A stretch of 14,142 nucleotides of DNA. Source: JAGTJU01 sp038257535. Its GTDB lineage: Bacteria; Myxococcota_A; Polyangia; Fen-1088. The position numbers and the translations under genes were made by a program. Below the pieces are notes generated by a model. It made no database searches. It was not told where the DNA came from and saw only the letters and a list, made by a program, of their open reading frames with translations. Shown here piece by piece: positions 7,472 to 14,142 of the stretch. The stretch covers positions 1 to 14,142 of the forward strand of contig JBBSJE010000162.1 in assembly GCA_038257535.1 (NCBI GenBank). Reading direction: 5' to 3'. Every line of letters begins with the position of its first letter. Positions within the stretch are counted from its first letter, which is position 1.

Positions 7472-7960
7472 GTGACGTCCTTACAGCTTCCGCCGCACGC
7501 GCTTGCGGCGTTGCTTGAGAAGTACAACCAGCTTGTGCGCCTACGTGCGCAACGAGACCAATCCGCCGGGTCGCCCGCCACCCCCGAAGGCAAGCTGAAA
7601 CTGCGGTCTTTGGCGCAGCTTTATCCGGGGTGCTTGCGGGAGCTTGACCGTTTGCCTCTAACGGCCTTGATACAGCGCCAAGCGGCGGTGGCAGAGGCGT
7701 TGACCGGCGGCCAGGTGTTTCCCTGGATGCTTTGGATCTGGGGGTATCACCAACTGCTCGGGGCGGCGCTGGCGCACAAAGCGGGTCGGCCCGTGCCCAG
7801 CTTTTCATGGCCGCGCGTAGACTCCGCCTTCTTAGCGCTCGCCCAAGTGCCCCCCGCAGGCCGCATCAGCCTTGTGGTGATGGGCGAGCTGGCGCGGCAG
7901 GTGGGACAGCCGCCTGAATCCCTGGCGGCTGCTTTGTTTCCCCCCCGCCGCTCCTCCTAA
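7472..7960 (+). CDS. Uncharacterised 162-residue protein coupled to phoU
   Basis: I do not recognise a named family. The protein is cytoplasmic by appearance, with no signal peptide. Visible segments are an N-terminal helix with charged residues (LLEKYNQLVRLRAQRDQ, about 15-30), a core reading LYPGCLRELDRLP (50-62), an aromatic stretch FPWMLWIWGYHQLLG (83-97) that is too short and polar for a sure membrane helix, and a C-terminal RISLVVMGELARQVGQPPES region (131-150) that could be helix-turn-helix-like. The LYPGCLRELDRLP core resembles segments I associate with small uncharacterised deltaproteobacterial proteins, but I cannot verify this here. GTG 7472 lies 5 nt after the phoU stop, suggesting coupled translation and a link to phosphate signalling. 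GC3 bias is like its neighbours, and it ends in a basic PPRRSS tail. Confidence 0.7.
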   Translation: MTSLQLPPHALAALLEKYNQLVRLRAQRDQSAGSPATPEGKLKLRSLAQLYPGCLRELDRLPLTALIQRQAAVAEALTGGQVFPWMLWIWGYHQLLGAALAHKAGRPVPSFSWPRVDSAFLALAQVPPAGRISLVVMGELARQVGQPPESLAAALFPPRRSS

Positions 7961-7966
7961 GCGGCG
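7946..7966. terminator. GC-rich hairpin between convergent genes (weak terminator candidate)
   Basis: CGCCGC (7946-7951) pairs with GCGGCG (7961-7966) around a 9-nt loop. The stem spans the stop codon of the 162-residue ORF and lies 18 nt from the 3' end of the convergent glgP. Neither side has a T-tract, so an intrinsic terminator is doubtful. Its position between convergent genes is the main reason to note it. Confidence 0.3.
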
Positions 7967-7984
7967 CGTGTTGACGGCTTGATG

Positions 7985-10138
7985 TTACTTAGGCATCACG
8001 CAGGTGTTGGTGCCCGCGGCCGACAAATAACACTCGCGCGCGTAATCCATCACCATGCGGTCGGTGTTGAAACGCCACCCCATGGTCTTGAACGCGCTCT
8101 TCATGCGGCCTACCCAGGCCCGTGGCACTCCGTGCTGATCCCGCTCGAAGAAGTCGGGCAACACTTTGGTCTCCAATACCTCGTAAAGCGAAAGCGCGTC
8201 TCGGCGATCTTGCTCTTCTTGCGACACATGCGTGCGCCCATCGCCGATCGCAAACCCGTTCTGGCCGTCCCAAGCCTCGGCCCACCAACCATCAAGGATG
8301 GATAGGTTTAGGCCGCCATTGAGCAACACCTTCTGACCGCTGGTTCCCGAAGCTTCCAACGGACGGCGAGGGTTGTTCAACCAAACGTCCACGCCTTGCA
8401 CCAGGTGCCGAGCCACGTTGATGTCGTAATCTTCAACGAACACCACTTTGCCCAACAGATCGGGCCGGAGCGACGACTGGTACACCTCGCGCAGAACCGC
8501 TTGGCCTGGCTTATCGGCGGGGTGTGCTTTGCCGGCAAACACCAACTGAACCGGACGATTGACGTCACCCACGATCTTCAGCAGCCGATCAATGTCGCTG
8601 AAGATCATGTTGCCGCGCTTGTAGGTGGCAAAACGACGGGCGAACCCAATGGTAAGCGCGTCGGGATTCAAGGCCGAATCAGCGGCTTTGGTGAGCTCAG
8701 GCGCCAGACCCACGCGGGCCCGGTGTTCACCCACCTCGCGGCGCACGAACCGCACGAGCGCGGCACGCAGCATGCGGTGGACCTCCCAAAGCTCTGCGTC
8801 GTCAACCTCATCAATCTTGGCCCACAACGCAGGCTCGGTGATCTTGTCGAGCCAATCGCGGCCCAAATGACGACCGAACAGCTCTTGCATCGCCGGAGCC
8901 ACCCAGGTGCGCAGGTGCACGCCGTTGGTGATGTGACCCACCGGCACTTCGTCTTCGCGATGATGCGGCCACAGCACTTGCCACGCTTTGCGGGTGACCC
9001 GTCCGTGCAAAGCCGAAACGCCATTGGCCCAACGGGACATCTTGAACGCCAGCACGGTCATGCAAAAGTGCTCGCCCTCATCGCGGGGTTCGATGCGGCC
9101 CAGGCCCAAAAACTCGTTGCGCCCCAGGCCCACCGAGCGGCGCAAGGGTTCAAGGTGCGCGTCGGCCAGTTCGGGCGGAAAGCGATCATGCCCCGCCGCC
9201 ACGGGCGTGTGCGTGGTGAACACGGTGGATTGCGCAACTTCTTGGGCGGCGTCCGAGAAGCTGGCGCCAGTTTCCTCCATGAGAATGCGTGTGCACTCCA
9301 AGGTGGCAAAGGCGCTGTGGCCTTCATTGAGATGCATGATGCTCCAGTGAATGCCTGCGGCCCGCAGCGCGCGCACGCCACCCACACCCAAAAGCAACTC
9401 TTGTCGAATGCGCACCCGTTGGTCGCCGAAATACAGACGCGCCGCCAAGGAACGGTTTTCCGGCGTGTTTTGCTCTACATCGGTGTCCAGAAGCAAGAGG
9501 CGGTTGCGGCCTACGTTGACTTGCCAAACGTGAGCGTAAAGCACCGAGTGGTCCATCGGCACCTCGATGACCAAGGCTTGGCCGTTGGCATCGCGCAAAG
9601 GTTGCGCGGGCAAGCGATCCAATTGGGCGTGATGGTATTCGGCGTGCTGTTGGCCGTTCTCATCGATCAACTGGCGGAAGTACGATTCGCGATAGAACAA
9701 GCCGATGCCCACCAACGACAAGCCCAAATCGGACGCCGTCTTGATGTGATCGCCGGCCAGAATGCCCAAGCCACCGCTGTAGATGGGCAGCGACTCGTGA
9801 ATGCCAAACTCCGCCGAGAAGTAAGCCACCGGGCGCACCTTGAGCGGCGCCGCGTGGGTGCCCGCCCAGGTGTTGGCATCGGCGGATAGGTAGGCCCGAA
9901 ACTCGCGATGAACCTTGTCCAGGCGGGTCCTGAACATGGCGTCTTCTGCCAATTCGGTCAACCGGCCCGAGACAACCGCTCGGTACACCGCCAAGGCGCT
10001 GTGATTGGAATCATGAAAAACCTCTGGTGAGAGGTCACGAAACAGGCGGATTGCATCTGGGTTCCACGACCACCACAGGTTGGACGCTAGGTCCCGCAGC
10101 TGCTCCCCCAACTGATCTAAAGATTTGACTGTCGACAT
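7985..10138 (-). CDS. glgP: Alpha-glucan (glycogen/starch/maltodextrin) phosphorylase
   Basis: This is a GT35 phosphorylase that releases glucose-1-phosphate from the non-reducing ends of alpha-1,4-glucan in the cytoplasm, using pyridoxal phosphate. It is the shorter alpha-glucan phosphorylase type (717 residues, against about 815 for E. coli GlgP). Motifs in order are LASNLWWSWNPDA near the N-terminus, AEFGIHESLPIYSGGLGILAGDH, HLNEGHSAF, TTHTPVAAGHDRF (near 307), VGHITNGVHLRTWV, ARRFATYKRG (near 500, with the phosphate-binding Arg and Lys), VFAGKAHPADKPGQ, and EASGTSGQKVLLNG with the PLP lysine K603. The usual methionine of the GTSGMK motif is glutamine here. ATG 10138 (MSTVKSLDQLGEQL) is chosen because the conserved NLWWSWNP block follows directly; the frame is open 19 codons further upstream. 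It is divergent from glgC and convergent with the phoU cluster. Confidence 0.93.
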   Translation of the reverse strand: MSTVKSLDQLGEQLRDLASNLWWSWNPDAIRLFRDLSPEVFHDSNHSALAVYRAVVSGRLTELAEDAMFRTRLDKVHREFRAYLSADANTWAGTHAAPLKVRPVAYFSAEFGIHESLPIYSGGLGILAGDHIKTASDLGLSLVGIGLFYRESYFRQLIDENGQQHAEYHHAQLDRLPAQPLRDANGQALVIEVPMDHSVLYAHVWQVNVGRNRLLLLDTDVEQNTPENRSLAARLYFGDQRVRIRQELLLGVGGVRALRAAGIHWSIMHLNEGHSAFATLECTRILMEETGASFSDAAQEVAQSTVFTTHTPVAAGHDRFPPELADAHLEPLRRSVGLGRNEFLGLGRIEPRDEGEHFCMTVLAFKMSRWANGVSALHGRVTRKAWQVLWPHHREDEVPVGHITNGVHLRTWVAPAMQELFGRHLGRDWLDKITEPALWAKIDEVDDAELWEVHRMLRAALVRFVRREVGEHRARVGLAPELTKAADSALNPDALTIGFARRFATYKRGNMIFSDIDRLLKIVGDVNRPVQLVFAGKAHPADKPGQAVLREVYQSSLRPDLLGKVVFVEDYDINVARHLVQGVDVWLNNPRRPLEASGTSGQKVLLNGGLNLSILDGWWAEAWDGQNGFAIGDGRTHVSQEEQDRRDALSLYEVLETKVLPDFFERDQHGVPRAWVGRMKSAFKTMGWRFNTDRMVMDYARECYLSAAGTNTCVMPK

Positions 10139-10176
10139 GTGAACGCCAGTAAACCACGACCCGCCCATTCGCAAAC

Positions 10177-10212
10177 AAGAAAAAATCGCCGCCACAAAGC
10201 GTCTTTTTTCTT
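10177..10212. repeat. A/T-tract inverted repeat in the glgP-glgC gap
   Basis: AAGAAAAAA (10177-10185) and TTTTTTCTT (10204-10212) are perfect 9-nt reverse complements separated by 18 nt. If glgP is transcribed from the glgC-proximal side, this would lie in its leader. It could be an A-tract bend, a binding site, or a weak attenuator hairpin. No regulator can be named from sequence. Confidence 0.55.
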
Positions 10213-10244
10213 CGCCTATGGGGTTCGTTTTTCCGTTCGTATCC

Positions 10245-10250
10245 TATAAT
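10245..10250 (+). promoter_or_regulatory. Consensus -10 box (TATAAT) for glgC, near-leaderless
   Basis: TATAAT matches the sigma-70 -10 consensus exactly and lies in the AT-rich gap. The upstream -35 region is poor (GGTTCG or TTCGTT, depending on spacing), so an activator may be needed. Its last base is 11 nt before the glgC ATG; a start site about 7 nt downstream would leave a leader of only about 4-5 nt with no Shine-Dalgarno sequence. Confidence 0.55.
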
Positions 10251-10261
10251 GCGTCCTGTCC

Positions 10262-11521
10262 ATGCCACATCAACCGCGACTTCTGGCCCTAATCATGGCT
10301 GGCGGAAAAGGCTCCCGGCTGTTCCCGCTGACCCGCGATCGTGCGAAACCGGCCGTTCCCTTTGGCGGCCGCTACCGAATCATCGACTTTGTGCTTTCTA
10401 ACATGGTCAATTCGGGCATCCGATCCGTCTACGTTCTTACGCAGTACAAGGCCCAATCCTTGGTGGAGCACGTTCAACGGGCGTGGGGTTCGCGAAACAG
10501 CCATTCCGACTTTGTAACGGTGGTGCCGGCACAAATGCGCATGGGCGAATCATGGTACCGCGGCACGGCCGACTCGGTTTTCCAGAATTTCCACATGGTG
10601 GAAGACTGCAAACCCGACCTGTTGTTGGTTTTTGGGGCTGACCACATCTACAAGATGAACGTTCGCCAGATGGTTGATTTCCATCGCGAGCGCGACGCCT
10701 TGGCCACTGTGGCCTGCATCCCGGTGGCCAAAGAAGAAGCTTCAAGCTTCGGCATCATGGAGGTTGATAGCCAAGGCCGCATCGTGGGGTTCGAGGAAAA
10801 GCCGAAAGAGAATCCCAAGACCATTCCGGGCGACCCCACGAAGTGTTTGGCGTCGATGGGCAATTACATCTTCCAGCCCGACGTGCTTGCCGAAGCGTTG
10901 CTTGCCGACGCCCGCCGCGAATCACGCCACGATTTCGGCCACGATGTCATCCCGTCGTTTTTGGAAACCGGCCGCGCCTACGCTTACAACTTCTACGAAA
11001 ACCGCATTCCCGGCGCCAAAACCATCGAGGAAAACTGCTACTGGCGCGACGTGGGTACCATCGACGCTTATTACGAAGCGGCCGTTGACCTTAAGAATGT
11101 TGTGCCCGCGTTGAACCTTTACGCATGGGAGTGGCCGATCATGACGGCCAGCTACTCTGACCCCCCGCTAAAGATGGTGTTCGATGAAGCCGCCCGGCGC
11201 GGGCAAGTTTTGCAATCCACAGTGGCCGGCGGTTGCATCATCGCGGGTGGGTTTGTGAAAGATTCAATTTTGGGCCGCAACGTGTTTGTGGATGAGGGCG
11301 CCGAGGTGCGCGACTCGGTGATCTTCGACAACGTCTACATTGGCAAAGGCGCCCGCATACAACGCGCGATCGTAGACAAAAACGTGCGCGTGGCCGAGGG
11401 CGATATGATCGGACACGACCTGGCCAGAGACGCGCTGCGCCACGTGGTCAGCGAAGGTGGCGTCACCGTGGTGGCCAAAGCCCGCGACACGCTAACCACC
11501 CGCCTGCGCGATTACGGTTAG
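10262..11521 (+). CDS. glgC: Glucose-1-phosphate adenylyltransferase (ADP-glucose pyrophosphorylase)
   Basis: This enzyme catalyses the committed step of bacterial glycogen synthesis, glucose-1-phosphate + ATP to ADP-glucose + PPi. At 419 residues it has the usual length. The nucleotidyltransferase domain shows GGKGSRLFPLT (14-24), RAKPAVPFGGRYRIIDFVLSN, WYRGTADSVFQN, FGADHIYKM (124-132) and the glucose-1-phosphate-binding FEEKP, followed by SMGNYIF (198-204) and YWRDVGTIDAYYEA. The C-terminal part (from about 300) is a left-handed beta-helix with hexapeptide character (GGCIIAGGFVKDSILGRNVFVDEGAEV), used for allosteric control and oligomerisation in the family. ATG 10262 begins MPHQPRLLALIMAGG and fits the family start. 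No Shine-Dalgarno sequence is present, and the -10 box sits 11 nt upstream. glgA starts 14 nt after its stop, so the two probably form an operon. The effector (fructose-1,6-bisphosphate or another) cannot be judged here. Confidence 0.97.
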   Translation: MPHQPRLLALIMAGGKGSRLFPLTRDRAKPAVPFGGRYRIIDFVLSNMVNSGIRSVYVLTQYKAQSLVEHVQRAWGSRNSHSDFVTVVPAQMRMGESWYRGTADSVFQNFHMVEDCKPDLLLVFGADHIYKMNVRQMVDFHRERDALATVACIPVAKEEASSFGIMEVDSQGRIVGFEEKPKENPKTIPGDPTKCLASMGNYIFQPDVLAEALLADARRESRHDFGHDVIPSFLETGRAYAYNFYENRIPGAKTIEENCYWRDVGTIDAYYEAAVDLKNVVPALNLYAWEWPIMTASYSDPPLKMVFDEAARRGQVLQSTVAGGCIIAGGFVKDSILGRNVFVDEGAEVRDSVIFDNVYIGKGARIQRAIVDKNVRVAEGDMIGHDLARDALRHVVSEGGVTVVAKARDTLTTRLRDYG

Positions 11522-11535
11522 GCCGCGGCTGACGT

Positions 11536-14142
11536 ATGGACAAGCCGGCAAAGGGCAAAACCACCAAGGTCACCGCTTCCAAGACCCCTATCGAAAAGGC
11601 GTCGGGCAAGGCCGCTGGCCCTTCCGCGCCCAAACAAGCTAATAAGCCCGAGCCCACCGTTGAAAAACCCAAGCCGGCGCGGCCGAAGCCCGCTGTGCCA
11701 CGCAAAGCACCTGCCACGGCCAAAGCGTTGGTGGCGAGAACCGCCTCACCGGCAAAGGTCGAAGCCGACCCGGTTGCAAACCCCGCGGTGCCAACAAATC
11801 GTGTTGAGGCCCCCACGTTTGCAGAGGTAAAGCCCGCGCAGATCTCGCCAGCACAAGCGGGACCGGTTTTGTGGGTGGCTTCTGAAGCGATTCCCTTGGC
11901 GTCAACCGGTGGTCTGGGTGACGTGGTGGGCGCCCTGCCCGCCGTGCTGCGCGGCTTGGGTTGGGATGTGCGCGTGTGTTTGCCGTACTACCGGCAGCAG
12001 ATCAAGCAAGCGGTTTCAGGCGCGCTTTATCAGTTTGATCTCGCCTTAGCAGAGCCGCTGCGGGTGGTGGTGCGCGAGCTTGTGGATCCTGCCAACGGCG
12101 TGCCCACCTACCTTATTGATTGCCCGGTGTTGTTTGACCGCGGTGGCCTTTACGTTGACGCCGTGGGCGCCTTCGTCGACAACCCCTTCCGCTTCGGGGT
12201 GTTTCAATTGGCTGTGTTGGAGCTGGCGGCAAAGCTTCAGCCTCGCCCTTGCTTGATTCACAGCCACGATTGGCACGCGTCCTTGCTGCCCGCGTTGGTG
12301 CGCCTGCCTGGGGAAACCGCGGAGAAACTGCACGACGTTCGCACGATCTTCACCATCCACAACCTACAGTATCAGGGCGACACCGAGCGCGGCATCATTG
12401 ATGTGTTGGCGTTGCCGCCAGAGTCATGGAACCCCGATTGGGCCGAACACTACGGTCGCTTCATTCCCATGAAGGCCGCGATCATGACCGCCGATCGCGT
12501 AACCACAGTAAGCCCAACATACGCCGAAGAGCTGCGCGGTCCCATTCGCGGTCAGGGCCTTGACGGCGCCATTCGAAGCCGCGGTCACGACATGCGTGGC
12601 CTGATCAACGGCATCGACGACGTGGCCTGGAACCCGACCACCGACAAAAGCCTTACAGCCAATTTTTCTGCGGCCGAGCTGCAAGGACGCGAGGCGTGCA
12701 AGCGTGCGGTGCGCGCCGAAGTGGGGCTTCCGGATCGCCCCGATCGCCCGCTCATTGGGTTCATTGGTCGCTTGGTAAACGACAAGGGCGTTGACTTGAT
12801 CATGGACGCGCTGCCCGAGCTATTGGCTCTGGATGCGCAAGTGGTGATCTTGGGCTCGGGCGAACAAGATCTGGAAAATAGGCTACGCGCGCTCGAAGCC
12901 GCCTACACGAAGAAAGGCTTTCGTGGGCTGATCAAGTTCGACCTTGCGCTGTCTCGACGTCTCTACAGCGCCTTCGACATTTTGCTGGTGCCCTCACGCT
13001 TGGAACCCTGCGGGCTGGTTCAGCTATACGCGCTTCGCTATGGTTCGGTGCCCGTGGTGCATGGTGTGGGCGGTTTGCGCGACACCGTAAAAGAAGGCGA
13101 AAATGGCTTCGTTTTCTACGAGCCCTCGGCCCGCGCTTTGGCCGACGCGGTGGCACGGGCCGTGGCGCTGTGGGATGACCGCCCCGGCTGGTTGGCCTTG
13201 CAACGGCGGGGCATGCAACAAGATTGGTCGTGGCGGCAAGCGGCCGCGCCTTACGACGCGCTTTATCGCGAAGTGCTGTCTACGCCGGTGCGCCGTGAGC
13301 CAGTGCTGCCCGCGCCGCTGCCGCCTCCCGCGCCAGCGCCCCCGCCACCCGTGCAAGTGGAAACGGCGTCATTTCGTTTGATGGTGCAAGGCCCACGTGC
13401 GTTGTTTGCGTACTGGGACCTGAAGGGTGAAGGGCCGTTCGAGTTGGTCGTGGAAGAGCGGCCTTCGGGTGTGATCTTCACCGCGGCGGCCGAATTGCCG
13501 GCACATGGAGAGCGTTGGATGGGTGCGCTGCCCGATCAAGCGTACAGGGCTTTGATTCGAGGGCGCGGCGGCAAAGTGGTGGCGCTTTCGAATGCGGTGG
13601 TCACACCCTTGGAAACCCCGCCCGAGCCGCAGGCCCAACAGCCAGCCTGGCTCGAATCAGCGGTTGAGGTGGGGGTGTTCGAACAGGACAACGAGGGCCA
13701 TCGTTGGGCGGCCGTGTTTCCCGAAGCCGCCACGTTTACAACCACCAAACAAGGTGATTTGCAGCCGCACTGGCCGCATGAAGTGGACGACAACGAAGCG
13801 CCTTCCTATGTGCATAAGGCACCCCAAGGCGAGCCCAGTGTGCCGTCGCCACACGCCGCGGCTATGGCAGCACCGTTGCTGCTCTCGTCACGGGCGGCCG
13901 GCACATCGGCATGGATGCAAGTGCCCGCAAAGCACGTGTCTTTCGAAGCGGTGTCTTTCCCACGTGCAAAATCAGCAGCGCACTCAGGAAGTTTGGTGCA
14001 CCCGCTTTCATCTGTTCCACCTGGGCCGCGCCAGCTGAACCTGCGCGACGTTGCCTTTCGGCCCACAGACGCTCCGGTTTCAGGGAACGCGGCCTCGCCC
14101 TCATCCGACAGCCTGGCGCTTGCGCCGCGAACAACCTCGAAC
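11536..14142 (+). CDS. glgA: Glycogen synthase GlgA with basic N-terminal extension and DUF4912-like C-terminal fusion (open at right edge)
   Basis: This frame is open for 869 codons to the window end, much longer than the usual GlgA of about 480 residues. Residues 1-108 are Lys/Pro/Ala-rich and low complexity. A GT5 catalytic core (about 111-583) transfers glucose from ADP-glucose to glycogen. It shows VLWVASEAIPLASTGGLGDVV (111-131), HSHDWHA (242-248), GRLVNDKG (411-418, R412 and K417 matching the substrate-binding Arg/Lys of E. coli GlgA) and EPCGLVQLYALRYG (from E490). The lysine of the KxGGL signature is serine here (S123). A Pro-rich linker follows (about 588-605), then a DUF4912-like domain (about 609-700; ALFAYWDL, WMGALPDQAYRALIRG), then a low-complexity tail with no stop seen. 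ATG 11536 lies 14 nt after glgC without a Shine-Dalgarno site; a later start skipping the extension is possible. GlgA function is very likely, but the serine and the fusion are unusual. Confidence 0.9.
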   Translation, partial: MDKPAKGKTTKVTASKTPIEKASGKAAGPSAPKQANKPEPTVEKPKPARPKPAVPRKAPATAKALVARTASPAKVEADPVANPAVPTNRVEAPTFAEVKPAQISPAQAGPVLWVASEAIPLASTGGLGDVVGALPAVLRGLGWDVRVCLPYYRQQIKQAVSGALYQFDLALAEPLRVVVRELVDPANGVPTYLIDCPVLFDRGGLYVDAVGAFVDNPFRFGVFQLAVLELAAKLQPRPCLIHSHDWHASLLPALVRLPGETAEKLHDVRTIFTIHNLQYQGDTERGIIDVLALPPESWNPDWAEHYGRFIPMKAAIMTADRVTTVSPTYAEELRGPIRGQGLDGAIRSRGHDMRGLINGIDDVAWNPTTDKSLTANFSAAELQGREACKRAVRAEVGLPDRPDRPLIGFIGRLVNDKGVDLIMDALPELLALDAQVVILGSGEQDLENRLRALEAAYTKKGFRGLIKFDLALSRRLYSAFDILLVPSRLEPCGLVQLYALRYGSVPVVHGVGGLRDTVKEGENGFVFYEPSARALADAVARAVALWDDRPGWLALQRRGMQQDWSWRQAAAPYDALYREVLSTPVRREPVLPAPLPPPAPAPPPPVQVETASFRLMVQGPRALFAYWDLKGEGPFELVVEERPSGVIFTAAAELPAHGERWMGALPDQAYRALIRGRGGKVVALSNAVVTPLETPPEPQAQQPAWLESAVEVGVFEQDNEGHRWAAVFPEAATFTTTKQGDLQPHWPHEVDDNEAPSYVHKAPQGEPSVPSPHAAAMAAPLLLSSRAAGTSAWMQVPAKHVSFEAVSFPRAKSAAHSGSLVHPLSSVPPGPRQLNLRDVAFRPTDAPVSGNAASPSSDSLALAPRTTSN

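Larger units (their letters stand above)
10139..10261. promoter_or_regulatory. Divergent glgP-glgC control region
   Basis: This 123-bp gap is clearly richer in A and T than the rest of the window and must supply both glgP (left) and glgC (right) promoters. It holds a consensus TATAAT for glgC, a 9-bp A-tract/T-tract inverted repeat, and repeated TTCGT motifs (10224-10228 and 10236-10240). On the minus strand the same -10 region reads ATTATAGGATAC, which could serve leftward transcription, but no -35 is convincing. Confidence 0.5.

Noticed and set aside
7940..7946. C7 run near the end of the 162-residue gene as a second phase-variable tract
   Set aside because: It is short for slippage and lies at the extreme 3' end, where a frameshift would change only a few residues.
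8396..9889. A 497-residue open frame on the plus strand inside glgP
   Set aside because: It lies antisense to glgP, whose conserved motifs run through the whole stretch on the minus strand. The His/Gln/Ala-rich product shows no recognisable family. It is a shadow caused by GC-rich codon bias.
1..14142. CRISPR arrays, tRNA/rRNA genes, insertion sequences, prophage genes
   Set aside because: I looked for regular direct repeats, cloverleaf-like segments and transposase or integrase motifs and saw none. The coding density and composition are even throughout.

Overview
The window is GC-rich and almost fully coding. Its gene content points to a Gram-negative, deltaproteobacterial-type organism, probably Myxococcota-like. 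The clues are type III secretion (T3SS) genes, a PhoR/PhoU pair, a classical ADP-glucose glycogen pathway, and a glycogen synthase fused to a DUF4912-like domain. This placement is an inference from gene content and composition, not a proof. There are no tRNA or rRNA genes, CRISPR arrays or recognisable insertion sequences.

Layout. Positions 1-1781 (minus strand) hold the start of a T3SS export-apparatus operon read leftwards: an SctK-like protein, the stator SctL, and the first 65 residues of the ATPase SctN, which runs off the left edge. The three genes are tightly packed, with a 1-nt gap and then an ATGA overlap. Divergent from this operon, on the plus strand, are the ribosome-associated GTPase TypA/BipA, an LPG_synthase_TM/UPF0104 membrane protein, a PhoR-type sensor kinase, PhoU, and a small uncharacterised protein that begins 5 nt after phoU. 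Convergent with that group is glgP (glucan phosphorylase, minus strand). Divergent from glgP are glgC (ADP-glucose pyrophosphorylase) and glgA (glycogen synthase, open at the right edge).

How the genes work together. GlgC and GlgA make glycogen from glucose-1-phosphate through ADP-glucose, and GlgP releases glucose-1-phosphate from the polymer. Synthesis and breakdown diverge from one 123-bp AT-richer intergenic region. PhoR and PhoU would sense and gate phosphate signalling, but phoB and the pst transporter genes are not in the window. No branching or debranching enzyme is seen here either.

The observations most worth following are: (i) a run of ten G/C pairs in the first codons of the SctK-like gene, where a one-base slip in either direction meets a stop codon almost at once, a classic layout for an on/off phase switch of secretion; (ii) a GlgA with a basic Pro/Ala/Lys-rich N-terminal extension, a DUF4912-like C-terminal fusion, and serine in place of the hallmark lysine of the KxGGL motif; (iii) a consensus TATAAT box so close to the glgC start that the mRNA should be nearly leaderless.
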